Shown: positions 1-6,907 of the stretch, one piece after another | Layout: each line of letters starts with the position of its first letter | Numbering within the stretch: the first letter of the stretch is position 1 | Source of the DNA: a virus | Virus record (IMG/VR): IMGVR_UViG_3300021961_000813 | Coordinates: 1 to 20,216 of that record | Strand: one strand, 5' to 3' | Length of the DNA stretch: 20,216 nucleotides | The notes under the pieces: model-generated | The model's input: the letters and a program-made list of their open reading frames with translations, nothing else | Told to the model about the DNA's origin: nothing | The model's database searches: none | Translations under genes and position numbers: made by a program

Positions 1-857
1 ACACCAACAGCAGTATTTCTTATTTCACAACGAACTGGTAGATTTGGGTTTGAAATATAAACTGTGGGATTATTGTTTGAGTGATAAAACTCATGAGCAG
101 TAATTAACTTTCCATCATGAGCAAAACCACAACGAACCCTACCAACACCTAACCACTGGAAGTCAATAAATGCAAGTTGAGTTTTTGTAAAATCAATATT
201 AAAACCAGAAGCACCGGTTCCATCACACTTATCTTTATTCCATTGGGATCTTGGAATTCTCGTTTCTGTTGCAGTACCACTTGTAAAAGTTCTAATGACC
301 CAGTTATAAGTTCCTATACCAGCATTGACACCATCTGATGTACTAAGACCTACTTGTTCTAGATAAATTCCATCTCTATCATCAAAATATCCAGTTCTTT
401 TTGTTGCGTTCTGTTGAGGTGCATAGAAATTAAAAGAACTAAAAATTAGTTGTGATTTTCCTGGTTGATAATGGTGGTAAAATTTTGTTTGGTGAATAGA
501 AAATGCTGTACTTCCAATACCAGTTTGCAATCGTGCTGCTGCTTGATTTGCTATAAATGTAACAGTTGAACCTGTTCCAGAAACGCTATCCAAAAAGTTT
601 GGATCAACTGCATAAAGATGTTTATAATCACCAAGGGTGAATGGTTCAGAAACTCTCTGTCTACCAAAAGCATCATATGCAGTTGTATCTGGATTAATGG
701 TTATTCCTAATCCAGTTTGTATTCCAACAGTTCCTGTAACTGGGAATGGATTATCTAAAGTTACTACCTCGCCATTTTTATTGGCGATCATATTTACTTC
801 AAAAAGCGTCCTCTCTTGATTTAGAAAGTCTTGATCATTTTTATTAAATTGTGCCAT
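1..857 (-). CDS. Virion structural protein, fibre- or adhesin-like (3' part cut by window edge)
   Basis: The ATG is at 855-857 and the frame stays open to base 1, so about 285 N-terminal residues are visible and the C-terminus lies outside. The start is supported by GGAG ten bases upstream (868-871). Residues 1-40 begin MAQFNKNDQDFLNQERTLFE. A conserved stretch, DAFGRQRVSEPFTLGDYKHL, lies near residues 62-81. Later come RTGYFDDRDGIYLEQ, AFIDFQWLGVGRVRCGF and AHDGKLITAHEFYHSN. These motifs match, from memory, a family of virion structural proteins common in marine T4-like phages. The pattern FIDFxWLGVGRVRxGF also occurs in other large phages. No signal peptide or membrane segment is seen. A role as a head or tail surface protein is inference; exact location in the virion is unknown. 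It follows the 104-residue gene by three bases and is probably co-transcribed with it. Confidence 0.8.
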   Translation of the reverse strand, partial: MAQFNKNDQDFLNQERTLFEVNMIANKNGEVVTLDNPFPVTGTVGIQTGLGITINPDTTAYDAFGRQRVSEPFTLGDYKHLYAVDPNFLDSVSGTGSTVTFIANQAAARLQTGIGSTAFSIHQTKFYHHYQPGKSQLIFSSFNFYAPQQNATKRTGYFDDRDGIYLEQVGLSTSDGVNAGIGTYNWVIRTFTSGTATETRIPRSQWNKDKCDGTGASGFNIDFTKTQLAFIDFQWLGVGRVRCGFAHDGKLITAHEFYHSNNNPTVYISNPNLPVRCEIRNTAVG

Positions 858-860
858 AAA

Positions 861-1175
861 TCAATCACTCCATGTCAAACTTTCTGGTCTATATCTTTGT
901 GTATTTTTAATTTTTAACGTGTTAGATGTTGATGGATAAATGTTATGAACAATCGCCCCTGGATATTCTCCTTGAAGTTGTTCTGCAAGTTCGTTTTTAT
1001 TCATCATTTTACCCTCAACTTCCATGCGATATAGTTTTCCTTGCCAAACTACATCAGCAATGAAAGATTCACCTACTGATTCTGGTTGTGTTTCAGAACT
1101 ATTTACATAAAGATTTCCATTGAAATCTCCAGCAATGTTAATACTTTCTGATATAAACTCTTTAAATGATTTCAT
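861..1175 (-). CDS. Small protein with T4-type capsid-targeting N-terminus; candidate internal head protein
   Basis: This 104-residue protein begins MKSFKEFISES. From memory, T4 internal proteins IPI-III begin MKTYQEFIAEA or close to it; that peptide directs them into the prohead core and is removed by the gp21 protease after an (I/L)-x-E site. Here I8-S9-E10 falls at the same position, and M1, K2, E6, F7, I8 and E10 are identical. After cleavage the mature part would be about 94 residues, starting SINIAGDFNG. It contains GESFIADVVWQGKLYRMEVE (about 35-54) and EYPGAIVHNIYP (about 70-81). I recognise it as a cyanophage hypothetical family but know no function. It sits one base after the basic 591-residue gene. 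The packaging role is inference from the N-terminus alone; the start context shows only a weak GGAA upstream. Confidence 0.8.
   Translation of the reverse strand: MKSFKEFISESINIAGDFNGNLYVNSSETQPESVGESFIADVVWQGKLYRMEVEGKMMNKNELAEQLQGEYPGAIVHNIYPSTSNTLKIKNTQRYRPESLTWSD
868..871 (-). promoter_or_regulatory. Ribosome binding site GGAG for the partial fibre-like gene
   Basis: GGAG is formed by the Trp-Ser codons at the end of the 104-residue gene and lies ten bases before the ATG at 857. It supports that start codon. Confidence 0.65.
1146..1175 (-). other. Putative capsid-targeting sequence with gp21-type cleavage site
   Basis: These bases encode residues 1-10, MKSFKEFISE. The peptide matches the length, charge pattern and terminal I-x-E of the T4 capsid-targeting sequence. 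Predicted cleavage is between E10 and S11. This rests on remembered T4 sequences and was not run through an alignment. Confidence 0.6.
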
Positions 1176-1176
1176 T

Positions 1177-2952
1177 TTAGTTACAGTTCCAACGACGAAG
1201 GGCTCTGTTGATTCTTGAATCTGGATCTCTTGCAGTCTTTTTAGAAGTGAGCTTTTCTTTCATACCTTTCATACGACGACAGAAGTTAGCACGACGCTTT
1301 GCCCTTTTCCCTTTTGGTTTCTTTTCAGTTACTGCAGTCTGAAGTTTTGAACCTGGATTCTCACGACGATAAGCATCAACTGCTGCCTGACTTAAACCAT
1401 CAGTTTTATCTTGACGGTTTACTTTCTGCCAATCTTCCAGAAGCTCTTTTCTCCAATCAGAGAACTCTTCCTTTTTAACACAATCAGGAACCAGTCTTCT
1501 ACCCTTTTTCTTCATACCTACTTGTTTGTGAGTATCCCAGCAAGGGTCTGCATCTTCACTAACAGTTTTCCAACCACCACCTTTTGACTTATACCATTTC
1601 GATGCCCAACCATTGGCATATGCACTGGGATAAACATCAAACTTTTGCTTAGCTAAAGATTTTGCTCTCGACCAAAGTTCTGGATTTGTTGGGACATTTT
1701 TTTCCATGATATTGTCACCAACAAACTCAACATCCTCTTTTCCTAAGATTTGTTTAATTTGGTTTTCTTTTTCTTTGTTTTGTGCCTCAATTTTACCAGC
1801 AACACCTTTTGCTTTATCATATACCGCTTTACCTACTGCAGCAGTTCCTGCCATTAAAGCAAGACGAGCTATATTTGCAGCATTTTCATTCATTTCACCA
1901 CTATCAACATAGTCTGCTGCAGCATCAATATAATCTGCTGCTTTGGTAATTTTTGACTGTACCCAAGCTTCAATATTACCCTCACCCTTCTTCATTTTTT
2001 TCTTAAGTCTTTTCGCTGCAGAAATAATTGTGGAAAGTTCTGAGCGAGCCATCGAATATTCATGGTCATATGACTCTGGGAAATTACCTGGATGTGGAGT
2101 GTTCGGTGTGTATTTCTTCCCAAGACTCACTGGTAAAGAAAACATATCCCAGTATCTTTGTCCATATTGACACTCATCACGAGTCTCGTCTTTTTTACAT
2201 TTAGGGCAATATCTAACCATCATTGCTTCTTGTATTTTGTTAGAAACCATTTTAGGTTTTCCTCCTTTTCCTCTTCGGTTTGCTACAGGATCGCTTTCTC
2301 TTTTTCTTCTTACCGCTGCAGCAATTTCATCTTTAGACATTTTTGCTGCCTTTTCATTAGATAGGCATTTCGGTTTTGGTTCTCCAGGTTCACGAGCACA
2401 AGGACCAATTGCTTCACCTTTAGTATTAAACCTTCTCCAGTTACCTTCTGGAGCATCTTTAGAAAACCATCTTCTTAGATCTTCTTTTACTTCTTTTTTA
2501 ATTGGATCTGGTTTAACCAAATCAATTATTTCAGCAAAAGTGTTTCCATCGCTATCTTCAATAGTGATATTTTCCTTTACGTCTTTAAATTTTTTATGAT
2601 GTTTTTTAGCGGATGCTTCCATCTTTTTTAGACGTGTGTAATAGTCAGGAATTTCTTCAAGATGTTGGAGAGCGATATCGGTTGCAAGATCCTTATCTTT
2701 TGTATGCTCATGCTCAATTGGAATACCCATATCTAGTTGCTTTTGAATGAAAGAAACTTCTAAGCGATGTTTCTTTGCAATTTGTTCAACTGTCTTATGA
2801 GTTTTTACTTCATGCATTTCATTAAATGGGGATTTGGATTTAGTATCTTCTCCCTTTGCTCTTTTCTTTCTACCTGCACAATGAGCACGCTGAGAAAAAC
2901 CGCGTGGATTGTCGCAGTCAATTGATCTTTTATAATCTTTAGACCAAACCAT
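1177..2952 (-). CDS. Basic, cysteine-containing mosaic structural protein (591 aa), function unknown
   Basis: The protein is very rich in Lys and Arg and looks like a string of short modules. Residues 1-31 carry C13 and C25 in SIDCDNPRGFSQRAHCAGRK. Residues 47-115 are helical, with the motif MGIPIEHEHT, resembling DUF5661-type domains (memory, not checked). Residues 158-245 hold RRWFSKDAPEGNWRR and two cysteines, C185 and C196. A possible zinc site is C249-x2-C252-x8-C261. A small-residue helix spans about 357-388. Residues 422-461 contain YPSAYANGWASKWYK. Residues 466-494 form another two-cysteine module, DPCWDTHKQVGMKKK to PDCVKK. Residues 500-591 are highly basic, containing FCRRMKGMKEKLTSKKTARD and ending RRWNCN. 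Similar modules occur in marine phage structural proteins. DNA binding or condensation in the head is inference. An AAGGAG motif lies 15 bases before the ATG. It directly follows gene 16, where gene 17 is expected. Confidence 0.8.
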   Translation of the reverse strand: MVWSKDYKRSIDCDNPRGFSQRAHCAGRKKRAKGEDTKSKSPFNEMHEVKTHKTVEQIAKKHRLEVSFIQKQLDMGIPIEHEHTKDKDLATDIALQHLEEIPDYYTRLKKMEASAKKHHKKFKDVKENITIEDSDGNTFAEIIDLVKPDPIKKEVKEDLRRWFSKDAPEGNWRRFNTKGEAIGPCAREPGEPKPKCLSNEKAAKMSKDEIAAAVRRKRESDPVANRRGKGGKPKMVSNKIQEAMMVRYCPKCKKDETRDECQYGQRYWDMFSLPVSLGKKYTPNTPHPGNFPESYDHEYSMARSELSTIISAAKRLKKKMKKGEGNIEAWVQSKITKAADYIDAAADYVDSGEMNENAANIARLALMAGTAAVGKAVYDKAKGVAGKIEAQNKEKENQIKQILGKEDVEFVGDNIMEKNVPTNPELWSRAKSLAKQKFDVYPSAYANGWASKWYKSKGGGWKTVSEDADPCWDTHKQVGMKKKGRRLVPDCVKKEEFSDWRKELLEDWQKVNRQDKTDGLSQAAVDAYRRENPGSKLQTAVTEKKPKGKRAKRRANFCRRMKGMKEKLTSKKTARDPDSRINRALRRWNCN

Positions 2953-2964
2953 TAAAGAAAAGAA

Positions 2965-3387
2965 CTACTCCTTATTATTTAGAAAACCTTGCTTGAGTAG
3001 TTTTGATAACTCTGATGTTGATCCTACAAATACCGCATTATTGGTAACATTGTTAGTTGTTTTATTACTATCTTCCTCAACATCCTTTAGTTTCTTTTGT
3101 AAGTCAATTAATTTATCTGTTACATCTCCAACACTTTTGATAAGTTGACCTGCCACTTCATATGCTCTTGGAGAATCTGATTCTCCCGCAAGTTCCATAA
3201 TTCCATTTATTGCTTCTTGTCCCTTTTCAATAAGCGAATATAAGTTCGCACGAGTATATTCATAATCTTTTTGAATATCTCCAGTTGTTGTTTTAGTAAC
3301 AACGTCTATTTCAGAGGTAGTTTTTTCTACCTCAACAATGCTGCTCTCAATATTCAGAGCTTTATCAATACTATCAAAGTTTGGCAT
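2965..3387 (-). CDS. 16: Small terminase subunit, gp16
   Basis: In T4, gp16 binds the concatemeric DNA and stimulates the gp17 packaging motor. This 140-residue protein is a little shorter than T4 gp16 (164). Recognisable features, compared with remembered T4 sequence, are DYEYTRANLY at 41-50 (T4 DDYGVVRRNM), DSPRAYEVAGQLIKS at 71-85 (T4 ADSPRHMEVFATLM), a long amphipathic helix to about 105, and NNAVFVGSTSEL at 116-127 (T4 NATVFMGSPTEL). The central helices should form the oligomerisation core. The stop is TAG, and the last codons, AAG GAG, double as a ribosome binding site for the next gene. The gene lies five bases after gene 15, in the T4 order. No Shine-Dalgarno is evident before its own ATG. 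The expected partner gene 17 does not follow. Confidence 0.9.
   Translation of the reverse strand: MPNFDSIDKALNIESSIVEVEKTTSEIDVVTKTTTGDIQKDYEYTRANLYSLIEKGQEAINGIMELAGESDSPRAYEVAGQLIKSVGDVTDKLIDLQKKLKDVEEDSNKTTNNVTNNAVFVGSTSELSKLLKQGFLNNKE
2968..2973 (-). promoter_or_regulatory. Ribosome binding site AAGGAG for the 591-residue gene
   Basis: AAGGAG is the last two sense codons (Lys-Glu) of gene 16. It lies 15 bases from the ATG at 2952, which is longer than optimal. Confidence 0.5.
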
Positions 3388-3392
3388 GGTTA

Positions 3393-4439
3393 TTAAATAT
3401 CAATTTGACGAGTAGGACTAAATTCTTTTGAATCTCCTAAGAAAGTCCAATCTTCGTTGAAACCAAAATCATCATCCGCTTCAACAAGAGCATCATCTGC
3501 TGCAGTGAGTTTATTGATGGTTACGTTTTCTAGATGTGAAGATGCTACAGTGTTATCATATCCTCTTTGGACATTTAATGTTTGTCCATCTATTATTTTA
3601 GTGACAAGCATCACTTCACTTCCAATTGATATTCTATCATTAACACTTAGATTTCCAGTGGTAACAACATTTAAAATTAAAGTATTTGCATCAATTGCCT
3701 TTGTTAAGAATGCACTACCATCATTATTGTAATCTTTGAGTGCTTTTGGTGTAGCAACATATCTCATCTCCCTTCTTGCAGTAGTTCTATCAGTTGTGCC
3801 GTAAATATCAACTTGTACTTTCTTGATGAGACCATCAGTACTGTCTGCAATAGGACCAAATAGATATGTTTTTGCAGTAAATCTTAAAGTATAAATTAAT
3901 GCTCTTCTTGTTGAAAAATCTCCTTCATAGTCATCTTGAAAATTAATGCTGTCTAGGGTAACTGGAATATCTCTTTTTTCTCCTATCGCATCTATAAGGT
4001 CAACAGTAATATTAAATGCTGGTTGAAAATATGGTAATATTTGTTCAATAATTTGTAATGCATCATCATTTAATTTACTTAAGATACTCAACTCAAAACC
4101 AATGTTATATGGAACTGGCATGAAAACTTTTTTTATGTTTCCATTATCACATGCTTTAAATGTCTGAGTTACTCCTGCCTTTCTTGTTGCATCATATTGA
4201 ATAGAAACCATTTCAAAAGACATTCTAGGCAATGTAATTTGAACAGGTTTGTTAAGTTCTGGTTGTTGTTGAATTCTTGCTAAGAATTTTTGAATAGGTG
4301 CATATGCAAGTGGAACTCTTATTTGACTGATGTTATTACCATCTTCATCTTTATGTCTTATATGAATTTGATTAAAAAGAGTACCAAAAGATATGATAGT
4401 CTTTCTAATTATTTCGTGATAATAGTAAGTTCCTAACAT
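3393..4439 (-). CDS. 15: Tail completion and sheath stabiliser protein, gp15
   Basis: In T4, gp15 caps the tail tube and sheath so that the tail can join the head. Residues 1-215 follow remembered T4 gp15: an aromatic start MLGTYYYHEI, FGTLFNQIHIRHK at 18-30, IRVPLAYAP at 40-48, LPRMSFEMVS at 70-79, and the diagnostic IEQILPYFQPAFNI at 131-144. DSTDGLIKK at 199-207 matches the region around T4 AEGLIRTT. The protein has 348 residues against 272 in T4. The extra length is largely an inserted module at about 241-312 with IGSEVML, QRGYDNT and SSH, followed by a conserved-looking tail with DDDFGFNED at 322-330. Its ATG overlaps the stop of gene 14 as TAATG, so translational coupling is likely. A similar module is found in the giant protein at 9228-16346. 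Confidence 0.92.
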   Translation of the reverse strand: MLGTYYYHEIIRKTIISFGTLFNQIHIRHKDEDGNNISQIRVPLAYAPIQKFLARIQQQPELNKPVQITLPRMSFEMVSIQYDATRKAGVTQTFKACDNGNIKKVFMPVPYNIGFELSILSKLNDDALQIIEQILPYFQPAFNITVDLIDAIGEKRDIPVTLDSINFQDDYEGDFSTRRALIYTLRFTAKTYLFGPIADSTDGLIKKVQVDIYGTTDRTTARREMRYVATPKALKDYNNDGSAFLTKAIDANTLILNVVTTGNLSVNDRISIGSEVMLVTKIIDGQTLNVQRGYDNTVASSHLENVTINKLTAADDALVEADDDFGFNEDWTFLGDSKEFSPTRQIDI

Positions 4440-5851
4440 TAATAACTACCAAATGGATTCGATTCTGAAAAATCTAAAATGAGATCAGCAGCTGCTTCAA
4501 TTTCATCATTTTCACTATATTTATCATAAAGATCCATTTCTTCATAAGACTGAACAGAATATCTTGCTGAAGAGCTAGAACCTACAATTATTTCTCCTGG
4601 ATAGAATGTTGGTGTTGTTTTTGCTACTCCAACAAAAGAAACTTTTAAAATCTTAGTATCAACGTCCCAATGCTTAACTCTTGCTTGTAAATTAGAACGT
4701 GAACCAACGACTATTTCATTAAATAAATAAGTTCCAATGCCAGTAATTACTGGTGGTGCTGCAATTGTAACTACTGGTGATGAAGTATATCCATATCCTG
4801 GATTTGATATGTAAATAGATTGTAATATGTTGTTCTTGGTGGAAGAAATTCCAACCGCAGTAACTCCTACTCCAGGACCAATAGATGCTGGACTTGCAAT
4901 TGTAACCACAGGATTAGTTGTATATCCAGTTCCACCATCATTAATAATAAATCTAACTACACCACTATTTGGAGAATTTCTTACCGAGCAAGTTGCTGCT
5001 GCTCCAGTACCTCCACCACCACTTATGGTAATTATAGGTGCTACAGTGTATCCAGCACCTGCATTTGTTAAAATGAGACTTTCAATCGAATAAACTCCAC
5101 CTCTATTTGTTGTAATCGCAACTGCTTTTGCATCATAGGCAGAATTATTTCTTGGTGAAGTTGATATTGAAACCACGGGTTGAGAAGTATATCCCGAACC
5201 ATCATTATTAAGATATATTTGATCAATATATCCAGTATCAACAAGAGCGGTTACTGACGCAGTAGCTCCTATACCAACGAGTTTTAATGTAGTAATGTAA
5301 CCTTCTTCTTCAATTTGTGTATCAATTTCTTCAATGGTCGTATTAATAACCTCATCTTCATACTCAAAGAGTTCACATTTTAGTTCATATACATAAGTCT
5401 TTCCTAACTGATAAAATGGTTGTTCATGTTCAACAAACTTTACTTCGAATAACCTTTCTCCCAATGGAAAATAGATTAAATCTCCTTCTCTTGGACGAGT
5501 TGCTAAAACAATTTCATCAGCATCTGAACCAGATAAAAATGGTGTAATAAAATCTTCAAATCTTTCTTTTGAAATAGTGACAATTAATTCATCTCTTAAA
5601 CTCATTCCAAATTTTGTTAAAATATCTCCTGCACCACCATATCCATCATAAGTATTAACATATGCCTCAAGTGCAAAATTGTCATCAAATCTTGATGACT
5701 GTATTTCTTCAATAATTGTTTGCTTTCTTACAAATTTTCTGGGAATGTAAACAACTTCAACACCATACATTCTCAACTGTTCATTGATTAAATCCTGAAC
5801 TAGTCGTTGTTCACTTGATGTGCCTTGTAAGAAAAAAGGATTAAGTGCCAT
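4439..5851 (-). CDS. 14: Neck protein gp14 with an inserted beta-repeat array
   Basis: In T4, gp13 and gp14 form the neck that closes the filled head and joins it to the tail. Residues 1-165 match remembered T4 gp14: MYGVEVVYIPRKFV at 28-41 (T4 MRGVECVYVPREYV), AYVNTYDGYGGA at 63-74, and EGDLIYFPLGERLFEVKFVE at 122-141, then PFYQLGK at 145-151. The C-terminus DFSESNPFGSY recalls the T4 ending around SFESSPFDND. T4 gp14 has 256 residues; the extra 214 here are mainly an insertion at about 190-370 with four repeats of the type GxGYTxxP-(V/I)-(V/I). A further module near 400-440 reads FYPGEIIVGSSSSARY. The insertion probably projects from the neck; this is inference. Its start codon overlaps the gene 13 stop (TAATG), and no strong Shine-Dalgarno is seen. 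Confidence 0.92.
   Translation of the reverse strand: MALNPFFLQGTSSEQRLVQDLINEQLRMYGVEVVYIPRKFVRKQTIIEEIQSSRFDDNFALEAYVNTYDGYGGAGDILTKFGMSLRDELIVTISKERFEDFITPFLSGSDADEIVLATRPREGDLIYFPLGERLFEVKFVEHEQPFYQLGKTYVYELKCELFEYEDEVINTTIEEIDTQIEEEGYITTLKLVGIGATASVTALVDTGYIDQIYLNNDGSGYTSQPVVSISTSPRNNSAYDAKAVAITTNRGGVYSIESLILTNAGAGYTVAPIITISGGGGTGAAATCSVRNSPNSGVVRFIINDGGTGYTTNPVVTIASPASIGPGVGVTAVGISSTKNNILQSIYISNPGYGYTSSPVVTIAAPPVITGIGTYLFNEIVVGSRSNLQARVKHWDVDTKILKVSFVGVAKTTPTFYPGEIIVGSSSSARYSVQSYEEMDLYDKYSENDEIEAAADLILDFSESNPFGSY
4745..5240 (-). repeat. Four GxGYT beta-repeats inside gene 14
   Basis: Four related units encode GSGYTSQPVV, GAGYTVAPII, GTGYTTNPVV and GYGYTSSPVV. Their GYT cores lie near 5190, 5052, 4925 and 4790, which gives a period of about 45 residues. 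Between cores the protein alternates hydrophobic and polar residues, as in a beta solenoid or stacked beta-sandwich. Boundaries are approximate. Confidence 0.75.
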
Positions 5852-6687
5852 TATCCAATGAAGTCGTATGGGGGTAACTCATGTTCCAGAGCCATAACCT
5901 GTTTTAGACTCTGTAGTTCTCTTTCAGCATCTTCATATAGTTCTCTACCATTAAGTTCAATACCTCCAGGAAGTTTAACCCCTCTGAACTTAATTAAATT
6001 CTGCCCCCACTGCTTTTTAATAAGTGCCGTAAGATATTTTTTAAGAAAACTATCATTATAGACTTTCGTAAAAGTATTTGGATCTAAAATTCTATAACAA
6101 TCTAAGACTAGGAACTTACCTGCTGTTTGTGCTCCCCAATCAATATCCAAATACAACCTATTTTGTCTTTTATTAAATCTTACTTGCTTATCAGTTGTCA
6201 ATAAGAAATCAATATCTGACAGATACGATTTTACCATTGCATACTGTAAAAGTTCAACAGAGTTAAAATAATATAAGTCATTTAAGAATAACTGATACTT
6301 AATACTAAACATTCCTCCAGAGATGGAACTGGTATCAAATTTAAAAACATTTTCAATACCAATTACAGAGTCTGGAACTTGAATGTAGTTAGAACTTTCA
6401 TACCAGTTATAAGTTTTTCCAGTTGTTGAAGTTGCTGTAGTTGTGGTAATTCCAGGACCTCTTGGTGCTTTAGAAGTTGCACTGCCCCTATCAATATCTT
6501 CTTGAGTAATTTCATACTTAAGATACATCCTTTCAACACCATCAAAATGACGCTCCTGGAAGTATTGAAGAGCGTCATCTACAAGATCATCTATTTGATC
6601 ATCATCAACATTAATCTCCAACACAGGAGCACCTAGACGCCTTAGACAGTAATCTATGAGTTGTTGTCTAGTTGCCGGTTGTGCCAT
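5851..6687 (-). CDS. 13: Neck protein gp13
   Basis: This 278-residue protein lies directly before gene 14, as in T4, and is close to the usual gp13 length of about 300. It begins with RQQLIDYCLRRLGAP and a very acidic helix, DDDQIDDLVDDALQYFQERH, at roughly 27-46, a pattern familiar from cyanophage gp13. GVERMYLKYEITQEDID follows. A low-complexity Thr/Ser stretch lies near residues 80-92, and the C-terminus ends HELPPYDFIG. The motif set supports gp13, but the assignment rests on cyanophage family memory and gene order more than on a direct T4 match. The start is supported by AAGGGAAG a few bases upstream (6692-6699). The last codon overlaps the start of gene 14 as TAATG, which fits equal production of the two neck partners. 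Confidence 0.87.
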   Translation of the reverse strand: MAQPATRQQLIDYCLRRLGAPVLEINVDDDQIDDLVDDALQYFQERHFDGVERMYLKYEITQEDIDRGSATSKAPRGPGITTTTATSTTGKTYNWYESSNYIQVPDSVIGIENVFKFDTSSISGGMFSIKYQLFLNDLYYFNSVELLQYAMVKSYLSDIDFLLTTDKQVRFNKRQNRLYLDIDWGAQTAGKFLVLDCYRILDPNTFTKVYNDSFLKKYLTALIKKQWGQNLIKFRGVKLPGGIELNGRELYEDAERELQSLKQVMALEHELPPYDFIG

Positions 6688-6688
6688 T

Positions 6689-6904
6689 TTACTTCCCTTC
6701 TGGTTTATTTTTACTTAATAGCGCATCATATTTGTTTTGAAGTTCAAGGTTTGTCGCTAAAAGTTGATTTTTTTCTTCTTCAAAATCAGATGTTAAAGTT
6801 TGAAGTTTTGCTTCTAGTAAAACGTTTTGGTTTGTTAGCGTTGCTAATTTTTGATTATATAAGCGCACTAAAACATTAACGTCAACTTCACCGTTATTTG
6901 TCAT
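6689..6904 (-). CDS. Small coiled-coil protein, function unknown
   Basis: This 71-residue protein is almost entirely one predicted coiled coil. Heptad-like Leu, Val and Asn spacing runs from about residue 10 to 62, through VRLYNQKLATLTNQNVLLEA and LATNLELQNKYDALL, ending in a polar tail. No cysteine, signal peptide or membrane segment is present. The start is supported by GGAGG (6918-6922) lying inside the last codons of the upstream fibre-like gene, although the spacing of 13 bases is long. Its stop lies one base before gene 13. A small coiled-coil gene between fibre and neck genes is reminiscent of the T4 wac (fibritin) position, but no sequence link to fibritin is visible. A role as an assembly chaperone or minor neck component is speculation. 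Confidence 0.72.
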   Translation of the reverse strand: MTNNGEVDVNVLVRLYNQKLATLTNQNVLLEAKLQTLTSDFEEEKNQLLATNLELQNKYDALLSKNKPEGK

Positions 6905-6907
6905 ATA

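Noticed and set aside
246-261. Zinc-finger reading of the C249/C252/C261 cluster (residue numbers) of the 591-residue protein as a transcription factor
   Set aside because: Only three cysteines are close together, there is no helix-turn-helix, and the neighbours are virion genes; it is noted only as a possible metal site.
4518-4525. GATAAATA on the minus strand upstream of gene 15
   Set aside because: It differs from the late box at the first base, lies inside the gene 14 coding sequence, and the gene 14/15 junction already looks translationally coupled.
6363-6578. A 71-codon minus-strand frame inside gene 13
   Set aside because: It overlaps gene 13 in another frame, has a low-complexity Leu/Lys/Gln translation and no ribosome site. 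The same holds for 9458-9646 and 19054-19242.
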